Assembly: GCA_900315585.1 (NCBI GenBank)
Contig: OMZP01000015.1
Span: 56,830-120,829, forward strand
DNA length: 64,000 nucleotides
Reading direction: 5' to 3'
Origin: an uncultured Eubacteriales bacterium
Lineage (GTDB): Bacteria > Bacillota > Clostridia > Christensenellales > Aristaeellaceae
This document shows positions 53,788 to 62,408 of this stretch, one piece after another (positions within the stretch are counted from its first letter, which is position 1; each line of letters begins with the position of its first letter). The position numbers and the translations under genes are program-made. The notes beneath the pieces were generated by a model. That model had not been told where the DNA came from. It did no database searches and worked only from the letters and a program-made list of their open reading frames with translations.

Positions 53788-54540
53788 ATGAAACAAGTCA
53801 CCTATACGATCTCTGAAAACAAACCTCTGACCGCGGACGTGTTCCGCATGACCCTCTCCGGCGACACCTCGGCCATCACCGCGCCGGGGCAGTTCGTGAA
53901 TCTGAAGCTGGACGGCCTGTTCCTCCGGCGGCCCATCTCCGTGTGCGACTGGGACGCGGACGGCCTGACCCTCATCTACAAGGTGGTGGGCAAGGGCACG
54001 GAGCAGATGTCCCGGATGGAGCCCGGCGAGGCCCTGGAGTCCCTCACCGGCCTGGGCAACGGCTACGACGTGGCCGCCTGCCCGAACAACCCCGTGCTCG
54101 TCGGCGGCGGCGTGGGCGTGCCCCCGCTGTACGGCCTGGCCAAGCGGCTGCTGGCGGCGGGCAAGAAGCCCTCGGTGATCCTGGGCTTCAACACAGCCGA
54201 GGAGATCTTCTACGACATGACCTTCGCGGCGCTGGGCGTGAACGTCACCGTCACCACCGCCGACGGCACCGCGGGCGTGAAGGGCTTCGTGACCCAGGCC
54301 ATGCAGGGCGGCGAATACGTCTGCGCCTGCGGGCCGGAGCCGATGCTCAAGGCCGTGCACACCCTGGCCTCCGGCGGCCAGTTCTCCTTCGAGGCCCGCA
54401 TGGGCTGCGGCTTCGGGGCCTGCATGGGCTGCTCCTGCCAGACCATCGCCGGGCCCAAGCGCATCTGCAAGGAAGGGCCCGTGATGCGGTACGAGGAAAT
54501 CCTGTGGCAGAAGGATAAGTCAATTAGGAGTGAGGAGTGA
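53788..54540 (+). CDS. pyrK: Dihydroorotate dehydrogenase electron transfer subunit
   Basis: FAD and [2Fe-2S] subunit that passes electrons from dihydroorotate dehydrogenase B to NAD+. The 250-residue protein has the FAD-binding LFLRRPISVCDWD, the NAD-binding region VLVGGGVGVPPLYGLAKRL, YVCACGPEPMLKAV, and the Cys set of the iron-sulfur cluster in MGCGFGACMGCSC plus RICKEG. ATG 53788 has only a weak GAAGCGAG upstream. The last codons (SIRSEE) are written in the AGGAGTGAGGAG arm of the following RepC repeat. Confidence 0.95.
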   Translation: MKQVTYTISENKPLTADVFRMTLSGDTSAITAPGQFVNLKLDGLFLRRPISVCDWDADGLTLIYKVVGKGTEQMSRMEPGEALESLTGLGNGYDVAACPNNPVLVGGGVGVPPLYGLAKRLLAAGKKPSVILGFNTAEEIFYDMTFAALGVNVTVTTADGTAGVKGFVTQAMQGGEYVCACGPEPMLKAVHTLASGGQFSFEARMGCGFGACMGCSCQTIAGPKRICKEGPVMRYEEILWQKDKSIRSEE

Positions 54541-54618
54541 GGAATGAGGAATGAAAAAGCGTAATCGACGAAAACGCATTCTCAATTCCTCATTCCCCAT
54601 TCCTCATTCCCCATAAAA
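54526..54618. repeat. RepC-type palindrome between pyrK and pyrD
   Basis: GGAGTGAGGAATGAGGAATG left arm, about 35-base centre, and CATTCCCCATTCCTCATTCC right arm. It overlaps the pyrK stop codon. Confidence 0.8.
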
Positions 54619-54636
54619 AGCCGAAAGGAAATGACT

Positions 54637-55548
54637 ATGCCAAACACCTCCGTCACTCTCTCCACCCTCCGCCTCGATAACCCGGTGATCCCCGCCAGCG
54701 GGACCTTCGGGTTTGGCTACGAGTTCGCGGAATTTTACGACTTAAACATCCTGGGCAGCATCTCTTTGAAGGGCACCACGAAGGAGCCCCGCTACGGCAA
54801 TCCCCTGCCCCGCATCGCGGAATGCACGGACGGCCTCATCAACAGCGTAGGCCTTCAAAACCCCGGCGTGCACGCGGTGATCGACGAGGAGCTGCCGAAG
54901 CTCGAAGCGGTGTTCCACAAGCCCGCCATCGCCAACATCTCCGGCTTTTCCATTGAGGATTACGCCTACTGCGCGGAGCTCTTCGACGCCGATCCGCGCA
55001 TCGGGCTTCTGGAGATCAACGTGTCCTGCCCGAACGTGCACAACGGCGGCATGTCCTTCGGCACCCAGCCGGAAAGCGCCGCGGCGGTGACGAAGGCGGT
55101 GAAGGCCGTGACGAAAAAGCCGGTGTTTTTGAAGCTGACCCCCAACGTCACCGACATCGCTTCCGTCGCCAAAGCCTGCGCGGACGCGGGCGCGGACGGC
55201 ATCAGCCTCATCAACACCCTGCTGGGCATGCGCATCGACCTGAAACGGCGCGCGCCGGTCATTGCCAATAAGATGGGCGGCTTTTCCGGGCGGGCGATCC
55301 TGCCGGTGGCCCTTCGGATGGTGTGGCAGGTGTACGAGGCGGTGGACATCCCCATCATTGGCATGGGCGGCGTCGCCAGCGCCGAGGACGTGATCGAAAT
55401 GATGCTGGCCGGGGCCACGGCGGTCCAGGTCGGCGCGGAAAACCTGGTGAACCCCTGGGCCTGCCCGCAGATCATCGAGGCGCTGCCGGCGGCCATGGAA
55501 AAATACGGCATCGAGAATTTGAAGGACATCATAGGAGGTGCGCACTGA
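54637..55548 (+). CDS. pyrD: Dihydroorotate dehydrogenase B catalytic subunit
   Basis: Oxidises dihydroorotate to orotate with FMN. The 303-residue class 1B enzyme has [48 protein letters not shown], the active-site Cys in [13 protein letters not shown], and the phosphate-binding [18 protein letters not shown]. The start ATG 54637 is 6 bases after AAAGGAA; ATG 54631 overlaps that site. It pairs with PyrK directly upstream and overlaps pyrF by TGATG. Confidence 0.97.
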   Translation: MPNTSVTLSTLRLDNPVIPASGTFGFGYEFAEFYDLNILGSISLKGTTKEPRYGNPLPRIAECTDGLINSVGLQNPGVHAVIDEELPKLEAVFHKPAIANISGFSIEDYAYCAELFDADPRIGLLEINVSCPNVHNGGMSFGTQPESAAAVTKAVKAVTKKPVFLKLTPNVTDIASVAKACADAGADGISLINTLLGMRIDLKRRAPVIANKMGGFSGRAILPVALRMVWQVYEAVDIPIIGMGGVASAEDVIEMMLAGATAVQVGAENLVNPWACPQIIEALPAAMEKYGIENLKDIIGGAH

Positions 55549-56252
55549 TGGGCAAGGATGTCATCATCGCCTGCGATTTTGCTTCCCGCGAGGCGGTACT
55601 CAATTTCCTGGACAGGTTCAGCGGCGAGGCCCGCAAGCCCTATGTGAAGATCGGCATGGAGCTGTTTTACGGCGCGGGCCCGGACATCGTCCGCGAGATC
55701 AAGCGCCGGGGCCACAGGATCTTTCTCGATCTGAAGCTCTGCGACATCCCCAACACCGTGAAAAAGAGCATGGCGGTGCTCCGGGATCTGGACGTGGACA
55801 TGACCAACCTGCACGCCTTCGGCACCATCGAAATGATGAAGGCCGCCATCGAGGGCCTCACCCGCCCCGACGGCACGCGGCCGCTGCTGATCGCCGTCAC
55901 CCAGCTGACCAGCACCAGCGAGCAGCGGATGCGGGACGAGCTGCTGATCGACGCGCCCCTGCCGGACGTGGTGATGCACTACGCGAAGAACGCCCAGGCC
56001 GCAGGCCTGGACGGCGTGGTGTGCTCGCCGCTGGAGAGCCCGGTGGTGCACGGGGGCTGCGGCTCGACCTTCATCACCGTCACCCCCGGCGTGCGCTTTG
56101 CCGACGGCCCCGACGGCGACCAGGCCCGCGTCACCACCCCTGCCCGCGCCAGGGAACTCGGCAGCGACTACATCGTGGTGGGCCGGCCCATCACCGGCGC
56201 GGACGATCCGGTGGCGGCGTATCGCAGGTGCTGTGAAGAATTTGTCGATTGA
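55548..56252 (+). CDS. pyrF: Orotidine 5'-phosphate decarboxylase
   Basis: Last step to UMP. The 234-residue group I enzyme has [33 protein letters not shown], the catalytic [24 protein letters not shown] [13 protein letters not shown] and [17 protein letters not shown] 55548 overlaps the pyrD stop, with AGGAGG 9-10 bases upstream. The codons at the stop form a GAATTTGTC-GATT-GACAAATTC hairpin (56238-56259). The four-helix-bundle cassette follows. Confidence 0.97.
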   Translation: MGKDVIIACDFASREAVLNFLDRFSGEARKPYVKIGMELFYGAGPDIVREIKRRGHRIFLDLKLCDIPNTVKKSMAVLRDLDVDMTNLHAFGTIEMMKAAIEGLTRPDGTRPLLIAVTQLTSTSEQRMRDELLIDAPLPDVVMHYAKNAQAAGLDGVVCSPLESPVVHGGCGSTFITVTPGVRFADGPDGDQARVTTPARARELGSDYIVVGRPITGADDPVAAYRRCCEEFVD

Positions 56253-56261
56253 CAAATTCTT

Positions 56262-56719
56262 CAAATGAGGAGTGAGGAATGAGGAATGAGGAATGAATAG
56301 CGAAAATGTTGTACTGGACAAGAGTATGAGATTCTCTGTTCGCATCGTTCGGCTATATCAGTATCTTTGTTCCGATTCCAAGGAATTCGTCATGTCCAAG
56401 CAGCTTCTGCGATGTGGAACTTCCATTGGTGCCAACATCAATGAAGCTCAGTATGCCGTTTCCAAGAATGATTTTCTCAACAAGATGTATATCTCGTTGA
56501 AGGAATGCGCCGAAACTCTATACTGGATTGAACTGCTTCATCGAACAGATTATCTGACCGGCACACAGTATTCCAGTCTCCTTGGCGATTGCAAAGAATT
56601 GCAAAACCTGTTATCCAGTATCACCAAGTCGACCCGTGAAGCCTTGGAAAAAGAATAATGAGAAATCCGCAGGATTTCCACCGCAATTCCTCATTCCTCA
56701 TTTCTCATTCCTAATTCGA
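56262..56719. mobile_element. RepC long form carrying a four-helix-bundle gene (candidate)
   Basis: Left arm: GAGGAGTGAGGAATGAGG units (about 56267-56295). Right arm: a GAAATCCGCAGGATTTCC hairpin (56662-56679), then ACCGCAATTCCTCATTCC and more CATTCC units to about 56717. The right arm aligns with the right arms of the short RepC elements at 5734-5851 and 7141-7262, which have AAATCCCGAAGGGATTT then ACCGCCATTCC. The gene between the arms is AT-rich. I saw no transposase and no clear target-site duplication. Confidence 0.5.
56293..56658 (+). CDS. Four-helix-bundle protein (S23/TIGR02436-like)
   Basis: A 121-residue helical protein of the four-helix-bundle family first known from intervening sequences in 23S rRNA genes and related to Avd of diversity-generating retroelements. 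Signature stretches: SVRIVRLYQYL, SKQLLRCGTSIGANINEAQY, FLNKMYISLKECAETLYWIE and LLSSITKSTREAL. It is much lower in GC than the pyr genes on both sides. Its Shine-Dalgarno (GAGGAATGAGGA) is part of the flanking RepC arm. It interrupts pyrF-pyrE. A role in pyrimidine synthesis is not expected. Confidence 0.9.
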   Translation: MNSENVVLDKSMRFSVRIVRLYQYLCSDSKEFVMSKQLLRCGTSIGANINEAQYAVSKNDFLNKMYISLKECAETLYWIELLHRTDYLTGTQYSSLLGDCKELQNLLSSITKSTREALEKE

Positions 56720-56740
56720 TCAACAACGGAGGTTTATACT

Positions 56741-57379
56741 ATGGAAAAACGCATCGCAAAGGACTTGCTCAGCATCGGCGCGGTCTTTCTCCGCCCGGAC
56801 GAGCCCTTCACCTGGGCCAGCGGCATCAAGTCCCCCATCTACTGTGACAACCGGCTGACGCTGACGGCGCCCCAGGTGCGCAACGACGTGGAAAACGGCC
56901 TGGCGGAGGTCATCCGGCGGGAGTACCCGGAGGTGGAGGTGCTGATGGGCACGAGCACGGCGGGCATCGCCCACGCCGCCATCGTGGGCCATCTGATGAA
57001 CCTGCCCATGGGCTACGTGCGCGGCTCCGCCAAGGACCACGGCCGGGGCAACCAGATCGAGGGCCGGCTGGAGGCGGGCCAGAAGGTGGTGGTCGTGGAG
57101 GATTTGATCTCCACCGCCGGCAGCTGCATCGAGGTGGTGAACGTGCTGCGCCAGGCCGGGGCGAAGGTCCTCGGCATCGCGTCCATCTTCACCTACGGCA
57201 TGAAGAAGGGCCTGGATCGGCTGGCCGAGGCCAACGTGAAGAACGTGAGCCTGACCAATCTGGACGCCGTGGCCGAGGTGGCCGCCGAGACGGGCTATAT
57301 CCGGCCCGAGGACGTGGCAAGGCTGAAGAAGTTCCGGGACAATCCCTCGGACGAGAGCTGGATCGGAGGCAACGCATGA
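56741..57379 (+). CDS. pyrE: Orotate phosphoribosyltransferase
   Basis: Joins orotate and PRPP to form OMP. The 212-residue protein has the N-terminal [36 protein letters not shown], and the PRPP motif [18 protein letters not shown], in which the usual second Asp is replaced (ED-L-I-S-TAGS), as in many PyrE of Bacillota. GGAGG lies 8 bases before ATG 56741. It overlaps pyrB by ATGA. Confidence 0.96.
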   Translation: MEKRIAKDLLSIGAVFLRPDEPFTWASGIKSPIYCDNRLTLTAPQVRNDVENGLAEVIRREYPEVEVLMGTSTAGIAHAAIVGHLMNLPMGYVRGSAKDHGRGNQIEGRLEAGQKVVVVEDLISTAGSCIEVVNVLRQAGAKVLGIASIFTYGMKKGLDRLAEANVKNVSLTNLDAVAEVAAETGYIRPEDVARLKKFRDNPSDESWIGGNA

Positions 57380-58290
57380 GAAGCCTCATCGACATCCAGG
57401 AGCTCTCCGTTCAGGAGATCGACGAGCTGATCGCCACCGCCAACGACATCATCGCTCGCCCCGAGGCCTACCGGGAGAAGTGCCGCTACAAGAAGCTGGC
57501 GACGCTGTTCTTCGAGCCCTCCACCCGCACGCGCCTGAGCTTCGAGGCGGCGATGTACGAGCTGGGCGGCCAGGTGCTGGGCTTCTCCGAGGCCCAGAGC
57601 TCCTCCGCCGCCAAGGGTGAGAGCGTGTCGGACACCGTGCGCGTGGTGTCCGGCTACGCGGACATCATCGCCATGCGCCACCCCAAGGAGGGCGCGCCAC
57701 TGGTGGCCAGCCGGGCCGCCACGGTGCCGGTGATCAATGCCGGAGACGGCGGACATTTGCATCCCACCCAGACTCTCACCGACCTGCTCACCATCAGCCG
57801 GGAGAAGGGGCGACTGAACAATCTGACCATCGGCGTGTGCGGCGACCTCAAGTTCGGCCGCACGGTGCACTCCCTGATCGCGGCCATGGCCCGGTACGAA
57901 AACGTGCGCTTCGCGCTGATCTCCCCGGAGGAGTTGAAGCTGCCCAGCTACATCAAGAAGGAGATTTTGCAGGAGAAGCACATCGAGTACGTGCAGACCA
58001 CGGACCTCGCTGCCGTGATGCCCACGCTGGACATCCTCTACATGACCCGCGTGCAGCGGGAACGCTTCTTCAACGAGGAGGACTACCTGCGCCTGAAGGA
58101 CAGCTACATCCTCACCCCCGAAAAGCTGCAAAACGCACGGAGTGACCTGTCCATCCTCCATCCCCTGCCCCGGGTGAACGAAATCTCCACCGCCATCGAC
58201 GATGACCCCCGCGCCTGCTACTTCAAGCAGGCCCTGTACGGAAAGTACATCCGCATGGCGCTGATCCTGAAGCTGTTGGAGGTGGCATAA
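57376..58290 (+). CDS. pyrB: Aspartate carbamoyltransferase catalytic chain
   Basis: Condenses carbamoyl phosphate and aspartate. The 304-residue protein has the carbamoyl-phosphate loop [16 protein letters not shown], the 80s-loop region [24 protein letters not shown], the aspartate-binding [10 protein letters not shown] and [13 protein letters not shown] 57376 overlaps the pyrE stop. The regulatory chain gene follows without a gap, so the enzyme is probably the allosteric PyrB-PyrI type. Confidence 0.97.
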   Translation: MRSLIDIQELSVQEIDELIATANDIIARPEAYREKCRYKKLATLFFEPSTRTRLSFEAAMYELGGQVLGFSEAQSSSAAKGESVSDTVRVVSGYADIIAMRHPKEGAPLVASRAATVPVINAGDGGHLHPTQTLTDLLTISREKGRLNNLTIGVCGDLKFGRTVHSLIAAMARYENVRFALISPEELKLPSYIKKEILQEKHIEYVQTTDLAAVMPTLDILYMTRVQRERFFNEEDYLRLKDSYILTPEKLQNARSDLSILHPLPRVNEISTAIDDDPRACYFKQALYGKYIRMALILKLLEVA

Positions 58291-58707
58291 GTGAACATCG
58301 ATTCCATTCGCAACGGCATCGTGCTGGACCACATCAAGCCCGGCAAGGCCATGGAGATCTATCGCTTCCTGGGCCTGGACGCGCTGGACTGCTCGGTGGC
58401 CATCATCCAGAAGGCCCCCAGCAAGAAGCAGGGCCGCAAGGACATCATCAAGATCGACAGCGAGATGTCCCTGGACCTGAACATCCTGGGCTTCATCGAC
58501 CCGGAGATCACCGTGAACGTCATCAAGGACGGGGAGCTGGTGGAGAAGAAGCACCTGCACCTGCCGAAGCAGATCAAGGACGTGCTCAAGTGCAAGAACC
58601 CCCGCTGCATCACCAGCGTGGAGCAGGAGCTGCCCCACATCTTCGTGCTCACCGACCCGAAGAAGGCCGTGTACCGCTGCATGTACTGCGAGACGAAGGC
58701 GGAGTAG
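58291..58707 (+). CDS. pyrI: Aspartate carbamoyltransferase regulatory chain
   Basis: Binds nucleotide effectors and the catalytic chain. The 138-residue protein starts with GTG 58291 directly after the pyrB stop. The nucleotide-binding domain has RNGIVLDHIKPGKAMEIYRF. The C-terminal zinc domain has its four Cys in CKNPRC and YRCMYC. It is the last gene of the operon; repeats follow. Confidence 0.95.
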   Translation: MNIDSIRNGIVLDHIKPGKAMEIYRFLGLDALDCSVAIIQKAPSKKQGRKDIIKIDSEMSLDLNILGFIDPEITVNVIKDGELVEKKHLHLPKQIKDVLKCKNPRCITSVEQELPHIFVLTDPKKAVYRCMYCETKAE

Positions 58708-59010
58708 GGAGCAGGGAGTAGGGAGTAGGCAGTAGGGAGTAGGAATAGCTGTAGGGGCGGCGTTGCGCCGCCCGCCAGCCTTCCCCTTTAGGGGAAGGTG
58801 GATCGGAGCGAAGCGACGAGACGGATGAGGTCGCCGCCCCCCAGCCTTCCCCTTTGGGGAAGGTGGATCGGAGCGAAGCGACGAGACGGATGAGGTCCTG
58901 GTCGTCAGGCTCCGCGCCTTTATCACTACAGAGGCGCGAGGCTAAACGTCTGGAGACCTCATCCGTCATTTGCTCCGCAAATGCCACCTTCCCCATAGGG
59001 GAAGGCTTAT
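58708..59010. repeat. RepC-like tract, RepD, one and a half RepA copies
   Basis: Gene-free 320 bases: GGGAGTAGGGAGTAGGC units, RepD (58751-58777), a left RepA half (about 58781-58834) and a full RepA element (about 58849-59010). The two left halves are nearly identical to each other, including the variable hairpin GGATCGGAGCGAAGCGACGA. Confidence 0.85.
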
Positions 59011-59031
59011 TTTGCCAGGCGGTTTTTTCCT

Positions 59032-60096
59032 TCACTCCCCGCTCTCCCCCCAGGCCAGGGGGAAGATGCTGCGCAGAAGGGTCGCGGTGTCCGCCCGACC
59101 GGCCCAGACGGTGCCGTCCTCGGCCATCAGGGCGGCGGTCCTGTCGGTGGGCACGGAGAAAAACCGCTCCATCATCTTCATCGTGCCGTCGGCGTTGTAC
59201 TCCGGCGCGTTCTCGTCCCAGAGCGTCACCCGCAGCGCCGCGCCGAAGGGGGTGCTTTCATATTGCCCCGAATCCACGGGCTCCAGCTCCTCCAGCAGCC
59301 TGGCCAGCGCGTAGCATTGCAGCCGGTCGTGATTGTGGTGGATGGAGTCCTCCTGCACGACACCCTGCCGGTCGGTGATCGAAAGCGAGGCATAAAAGAC
59401 CTCCGGCCGCTTCGACGGGTCCATCTCGGGCACCGGGCCGCCATGGGCCAGGTGCTTGCGTTCGATATAGCCCTCCATGCCCTCGAAGCGCACCCGGGCG
59501 AAGCCGTTTTCGGCGTCGGAAAGGTACTGCGCCCGCATGCCCTGCACGGTCTCGGCCCGGCGGGAAGCGGCGTCCGGGCGCTCATAAAAGCCCACCACCC
59601 GTCCGCCATTGTCGATCTTGCCGCTCTCGCCGCAGATCACCGCCCACTCCCCCGCCTCGAAGGGGCCGTCCTGGTGGAACGCCACGTTCAGCGTGAGGGT
59701 CCAGCCGGTCTCCTCCGTCAACAGTGCGGCCTCGACCACCGGGGCCTGGGTCAGAGCCTCCTCCGGCTCCGGTTCGGTTTGGGCCTGCTCCGCCTCCGCA
59801 GCGGCTTCCTCCGGCTCCGGCCCGGCCACGACTTCGGCTTGCGCCTGCTCCGGTCCGGTCATCACCACGCCGTCCGGGTCCACCGCCACCACCACCGGGT
59901 CCGGCTTCGGTGCGTTCCATCGGGCCAGCGACGCGACCCCGACGACGATCAGCCCGAGGGCCGCCGCGGCCAGGGACAACCTTCTCAGCCGCGCCCGCCG
60001 CCGCTGATATTGCTTCACCCGATCGCCCCCCGCCAGGATCGCCTGGGCAAAGCGGTCGGAGGCCTCCGGAAGCTGGTTTGTACGGTTCCTGTTCAT
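59032..60096 (-). CDS. Membrane anti-sigma-like protein with SH3b domain
   Basis: A 354-residue protein encoded directly after an ECF sigma factor, with its ATG (60096) overlapping the sigma stop. A cytosolic N-terminus of about 40 residues (NRNRTNQLPEASDRFAQAIL) precedes one membrane helix (LSLAAAALGLIVVGVASLA). A Glu/Pro/Ala linker follows, then an SH3b-like domain ending FARVRFEGMEGYIERKHLA, and a C-terminal domain of about 140 residues (RPEVFYASLSITDRQG onwards). The layout fits a transmembrane anti-sigma factor sensing the cell wall. No zinc-binding ZAS motif is visible in the short N-terminus, so the anti-sigma role rests on context. Confidence 0.72.
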   Translation of the reverse strand: MNRNRTNQLPEASDRFAQAILAGGDRVKQYQRRRARLRRLSLAAAALGLIVVGVASLARWNAPKPDPVVVAVDPDGVVMTGPEQAQAEVVAGPEPEEAAAEAEQAQTEPEPEEALTQAPVVEAALLTEETGWTLTLNVAFHQDGPFEAGEWAVICGESGKIDNGGRVVGFYERPDAASRRAETVQGMRAQYLSDAENGFARVRFEGMEGYIERKHLAHGGPVPEMDPSKRPEVFYASLSITDRQGVVQEDSIHHNHDRLQCYALARLLEELEPVDSGQYESTPFGAALRVTLWDENAPEYNADGTMKMMERFFSVPTDRTAALMAEDGTVWAGRADTATLLRSIFPLAWGESGE

Positions 60097-60590
60097 TCTG
60101 CGTCGCCTCCCTCGTCCAGTGCCCGGCGCAGCTTCTCCCGCGCCCGCCGCACCCGGTCCTTGATCTGCGCCGGGGTCGCGCCCAGGATGGCCCCGGCCTC
60201 CTTCTGGCTGTAGCCGTCGAAATAGCACAGCAGCAGCGGCAGCCGCAGCGCGTCCGGCAGCTCGTGGATCGCCTCGAACAGTTCCCCCGGCTGCAGGGCG
60301 GGCTCCGCGCTTTGAACCGCCGTCCCCCGCCGGTTCTCCAGGTCGCCGAGCAGGCGGCGCCGGCGAATCTGCTTGCGCTGCATGTCCCGGCACTGGCGCA
60401 CCAGGATCTGCATGAACCACGCCCCGAAGGCCGCCTCGTCCCTGAGGCTGCCCCGGCGCTTCCAGCCCTTCAGCATGGCCTCCTGCACCGCGTCCGCGGC
60501 ATCCTGCTCGTTCCAGAGGATCGCCATGGCGACGCGATACAGCTTGCCCCGCATCGCCAGCACGTTCTCCAGGAATCGGTCCTCGCTCAT
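60093..60590 (-). CDS. ECF-type RNA polymerase sigma factor
   Basis: A 165-residue sigma-70 family protein with only regions 2 and 4. Region 2: VAMAILWNEQDAADAVQEAMLKGWKR and FGAWFMQILVRQCRD. Region 4: LPDALRLPLLLCYFDGYSQKEAGAILG with the recognition helix TPAQIKDRVRRAREKLRRAL. ATG 60590 has GGGGGG at 6 bases; an ATG six bases earlier overlaps it. It is coupled to the membrane partner downstream and divergent from scfA across about 150 bases. Confidence 0.93.
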   Translation of the reverse strand: MSEDRFLENVLAMRGKLYRVAMAILWNEQDAADAVQEAMLKGWKRRGSLRDEAAFGAWFMQILVRQCRDMQRKQIRRRRLLGDLENRRGTAVQSAEPALQPGELFEAIHELPDALRLPLLLCYFDGYSQKEAGAILGATPAQIKDRVRRAREKLRRALDEGGDAE

Positions 60591-60681
60591 CGCCATCCCC
60601 CCGTTGTTTATGACGCACGGGATGGGAAAAAGGTGGAACCGGATGGAAATTTAACAATTTGCGTCCGACCGCAGATTTCAT

Positions 60682-60710
60682 TTGACAATCCGCCCATCCT
60701 CTGCTATGAT
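60682..60710 (+). promoter_or_regulatory. Promoter of scfA-scfB
   Basis: Perfect TTGACA (60682-60687), 17-base spacer, TATGAT (60705-60710). A strong sigma-A promoter. Confidence 0.88.
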
Positions 60711-60741
60711 ATACTTATCAACTTATGTGGAGGAAACAAAA

Positions 60742-60891
60742 ATGACCCATATCAAGACCATCGAGACCCGCAACCTGTGCGACAGCGCCAAGAACGGCGG
60801 CTGCGGCGAGTGCCAGACCTCCTGCCAGTCCGCTTGCAAGACCAGCTGCGGCATCGCCAACCAGCAGTGCGAGCAGAAGTCCGACAAGTAA
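60742..60891 (+). CDS. scfA: SCIFF ranthipeptide precursor
   Basis: A 49-residue precursor of the six-Cys-in-forty-five peptide family, nearly universal in Clostridia. The N-terminal leader is THIKTIETRNL. The core has the SCIFF spacing C-x2-C-x3-C-x3-C-x3-C-x6-C (GECQTSCQSACKTSCGIANQ followed by QC). An extra seventh Cys lies before the core (Cys13, in NLCDSAKN). GGAGG lies 9 bases before ATG 60742. The maturase gene follows, and a hairpin without T-run between them could set the precursor:enzyme ratio. Confidence 0.95.
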   Translation: MTHIKTIETRNLCDSAKNGGCGECQTSCQSACKTSCGIANQQCEQKSDK

Positions 60892-60908
60892 GGTCCTCGG
60901 AAAAACGA

Positions 60909-60938
60909 TGAATGCCGCCTGTAAGGGCGGCATTCCCA
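60909..60938 (+). terminator. Hairpin between scfA and scfB
   Basis: AATGCCGCC-TGTA-AGGGCGGCATT stem-loop with no T-run. It probably stabilises scfA mRNA or gives partial termination, so that precursor exceeds enzyme. Confidence 0.6.
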
Positions 60939-60968
60939 TTATATCCAAGACAAGCGGGGCAATATGAT

Positions 60969-62345
60969 ATGATACACCAGTATAAACTCAACGGCTACAA
61001 CATCGTGCTGGACGTGTGCTCCGGCTCGGTGCATGTGGTGGACGACGCCGCCTATGACATCATCGGCCTGTACGAGGGCCACAGCCGGGAGGAAATCCTC
61101 GCGAAGATGGTGGAGCGGTATCCCGACGTGCCCGCAGAGGAGCTTTCCGAGTGCTACGACCAGGTGACGGCCCTGAAGGAGGCCGGGAAGCTGTTCGCGC
61201 CGGACACCTTCAAGCCCCTGGCCGGAGAACTGAAGCAGCGCACCAGCGGCGTGGTGAAGGCCCTGTGCCTGCACGTGGCCCACACCTGCAACCTGAACTG
61301 CGCCTACTGCTTCGCCAGCCAGGGCAAGTATCACGGCGAGCGGGCCGTGATGAGCTTCGAGGTGGGCAAGCGGGCGCTGGATTTCCTGATCGAAAATTCC
61401 GGCACCCGGCGCAACCTGGAGGTGGACTTCTTCGGCGGCGAGCCGCTGATGAACTTCGACGTGGTGAAGCGCCTGGTGGCTTACGCCCGGTCCATCGAGC
61501 GGGAAAAGGGCAAGCACTTCCGCTTCACCCTCACCACCAACGGCATGCTGGTGGACGACGACGTGATCGACTTCGCCAACCGGGAGTGCCACAACGTGGT
61601 GCTGAGCCTGGACGGGCGCAAGGAAATCCACGACGCCTGCCGGGTGGACTACGCCGGCAACGGCAGCTGGGAGCGGATCGTGCCGAAGTTCCAGCGGTTC
61701 GTGGAAAAGCGCGGCGGCAAGAACTACTACATGCGCGGCACCTTCACCCACGCCAACCCGGACTTTTTGAAGGACATCCAGGCCATGCTGGACCTGGGCT
61801 TCACGGAGCTTTCCATGGAGCCGGTGGTGTGCGCCGAGGGCGACCCCGCCGCGCTGACCCGGGAGGACCTGCCCATCGTGCTGAAGCAGTATGAGGACCT
61901 GGCGAAGCTGATGATCCAGCGCCGCCGGGAGGGCCGCCCCTTCACCTTCTACCACTACATGATCGACCTGACCGGCGGGCCCTGCATCTACAAGCGCATC
62001 TCCGGCTGCGGCAGCGGCACCGAGTACATGGCCGTCACCCCCTGGGGCGACCTCTATCCCTGCCACCAGTTCGTGGGCGAGGAGGCCTTCAAGCTGGGCG
62101 ACATCTGGCAGGGCGTCACCAACCACGAGACCCAGGCCCAGTTCGCCGCCTGCAACGTCTACGCCCGGGAGGCCTGCCGGGATTGCTGGGCGCGGCTGTA
62201 CTGCTCCGGCGGGTGCGCCGCCAACGCCTGGCACGCCACCGGCAGCGTCACCGGCGTGTATGAATACGGCTGCGAGCTGTTCCGCAAGCGCATGGAGTGC
62301 GCCATCATGGCCGAGATCGACCGGCAGTTTGGCGAGGGAAGCTAA
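60969..62345 (+). CDS. scfB: Radical SAM SCIFF peptide maturase
   Basis: Installs thioether crosslinks in the SCIFF peptide. The 458-residue protein has an N-terminal peptide-recognition (RRE-like) region (YKLNGYNIVLDVCSGSVHVV, DAAYDIIGLYEG). The radical SAM cluster motif C-x3-C-x2-C is in HTCNLNCAYCFAS. DFFGGEPLMNF and LTTNGMLVDD follow in the barrel. The C-terminal SPASM domain holds Cys residues for two further clusters (GGPCIYKRISGCGSG, LYPCHQF, ACNVYAREACRDCWARLYC, SGGCAANAW, YGCELF). ATG 60969 has a modest GCGGGG upstream. It lies 77 bases after scfA. Confidence 0.95.
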   Translation: MIHQYKLNGYNIVLDVCSGSVHVVDDAAYDIIGLYEGHSREEILAKMVERYPDVPAEELSECYDQVTALKEAGKLFAPDTFKPLAGELKQRTSGVVKALCLHVAHTCNLNCAYCFASQGKYHGERAVMSFEVGKRALDFLIENSGTRRNLEVDFFGGEPLMNFDVVKRLVAYARSIEREKGKHFRFTLTTNGMLVDDDVIDFANRECHNVVLSLDGRKEIHDACRVDYAGNGSWERIVPKFQRFVEKRGGKNYYMRGTFTHANPDFLKDIQAMLDLGFTELSMEPVVCAEGDPAALTREDLPIVLKQYEDLAKLMIQRRREGRPFTFYHYMIDLTGGPCIYKRISGCGSGTEYMAVTPWGDLYPCHQFVGEEAFKLGDIWQGVTNHETQAQFAACNVYAREACRDCWARLYCSGGCAANAWHATGSVTGVYEYGCELFRKRMECAIMAEIDRQFGEGS

Positions 62346-62408
62346 AAACCCTGGGCCTGTCGGCCCCAACTCGCTGAAAACAGTCTTTCCCCTGCGAGGA
62401 CCAAGCCT

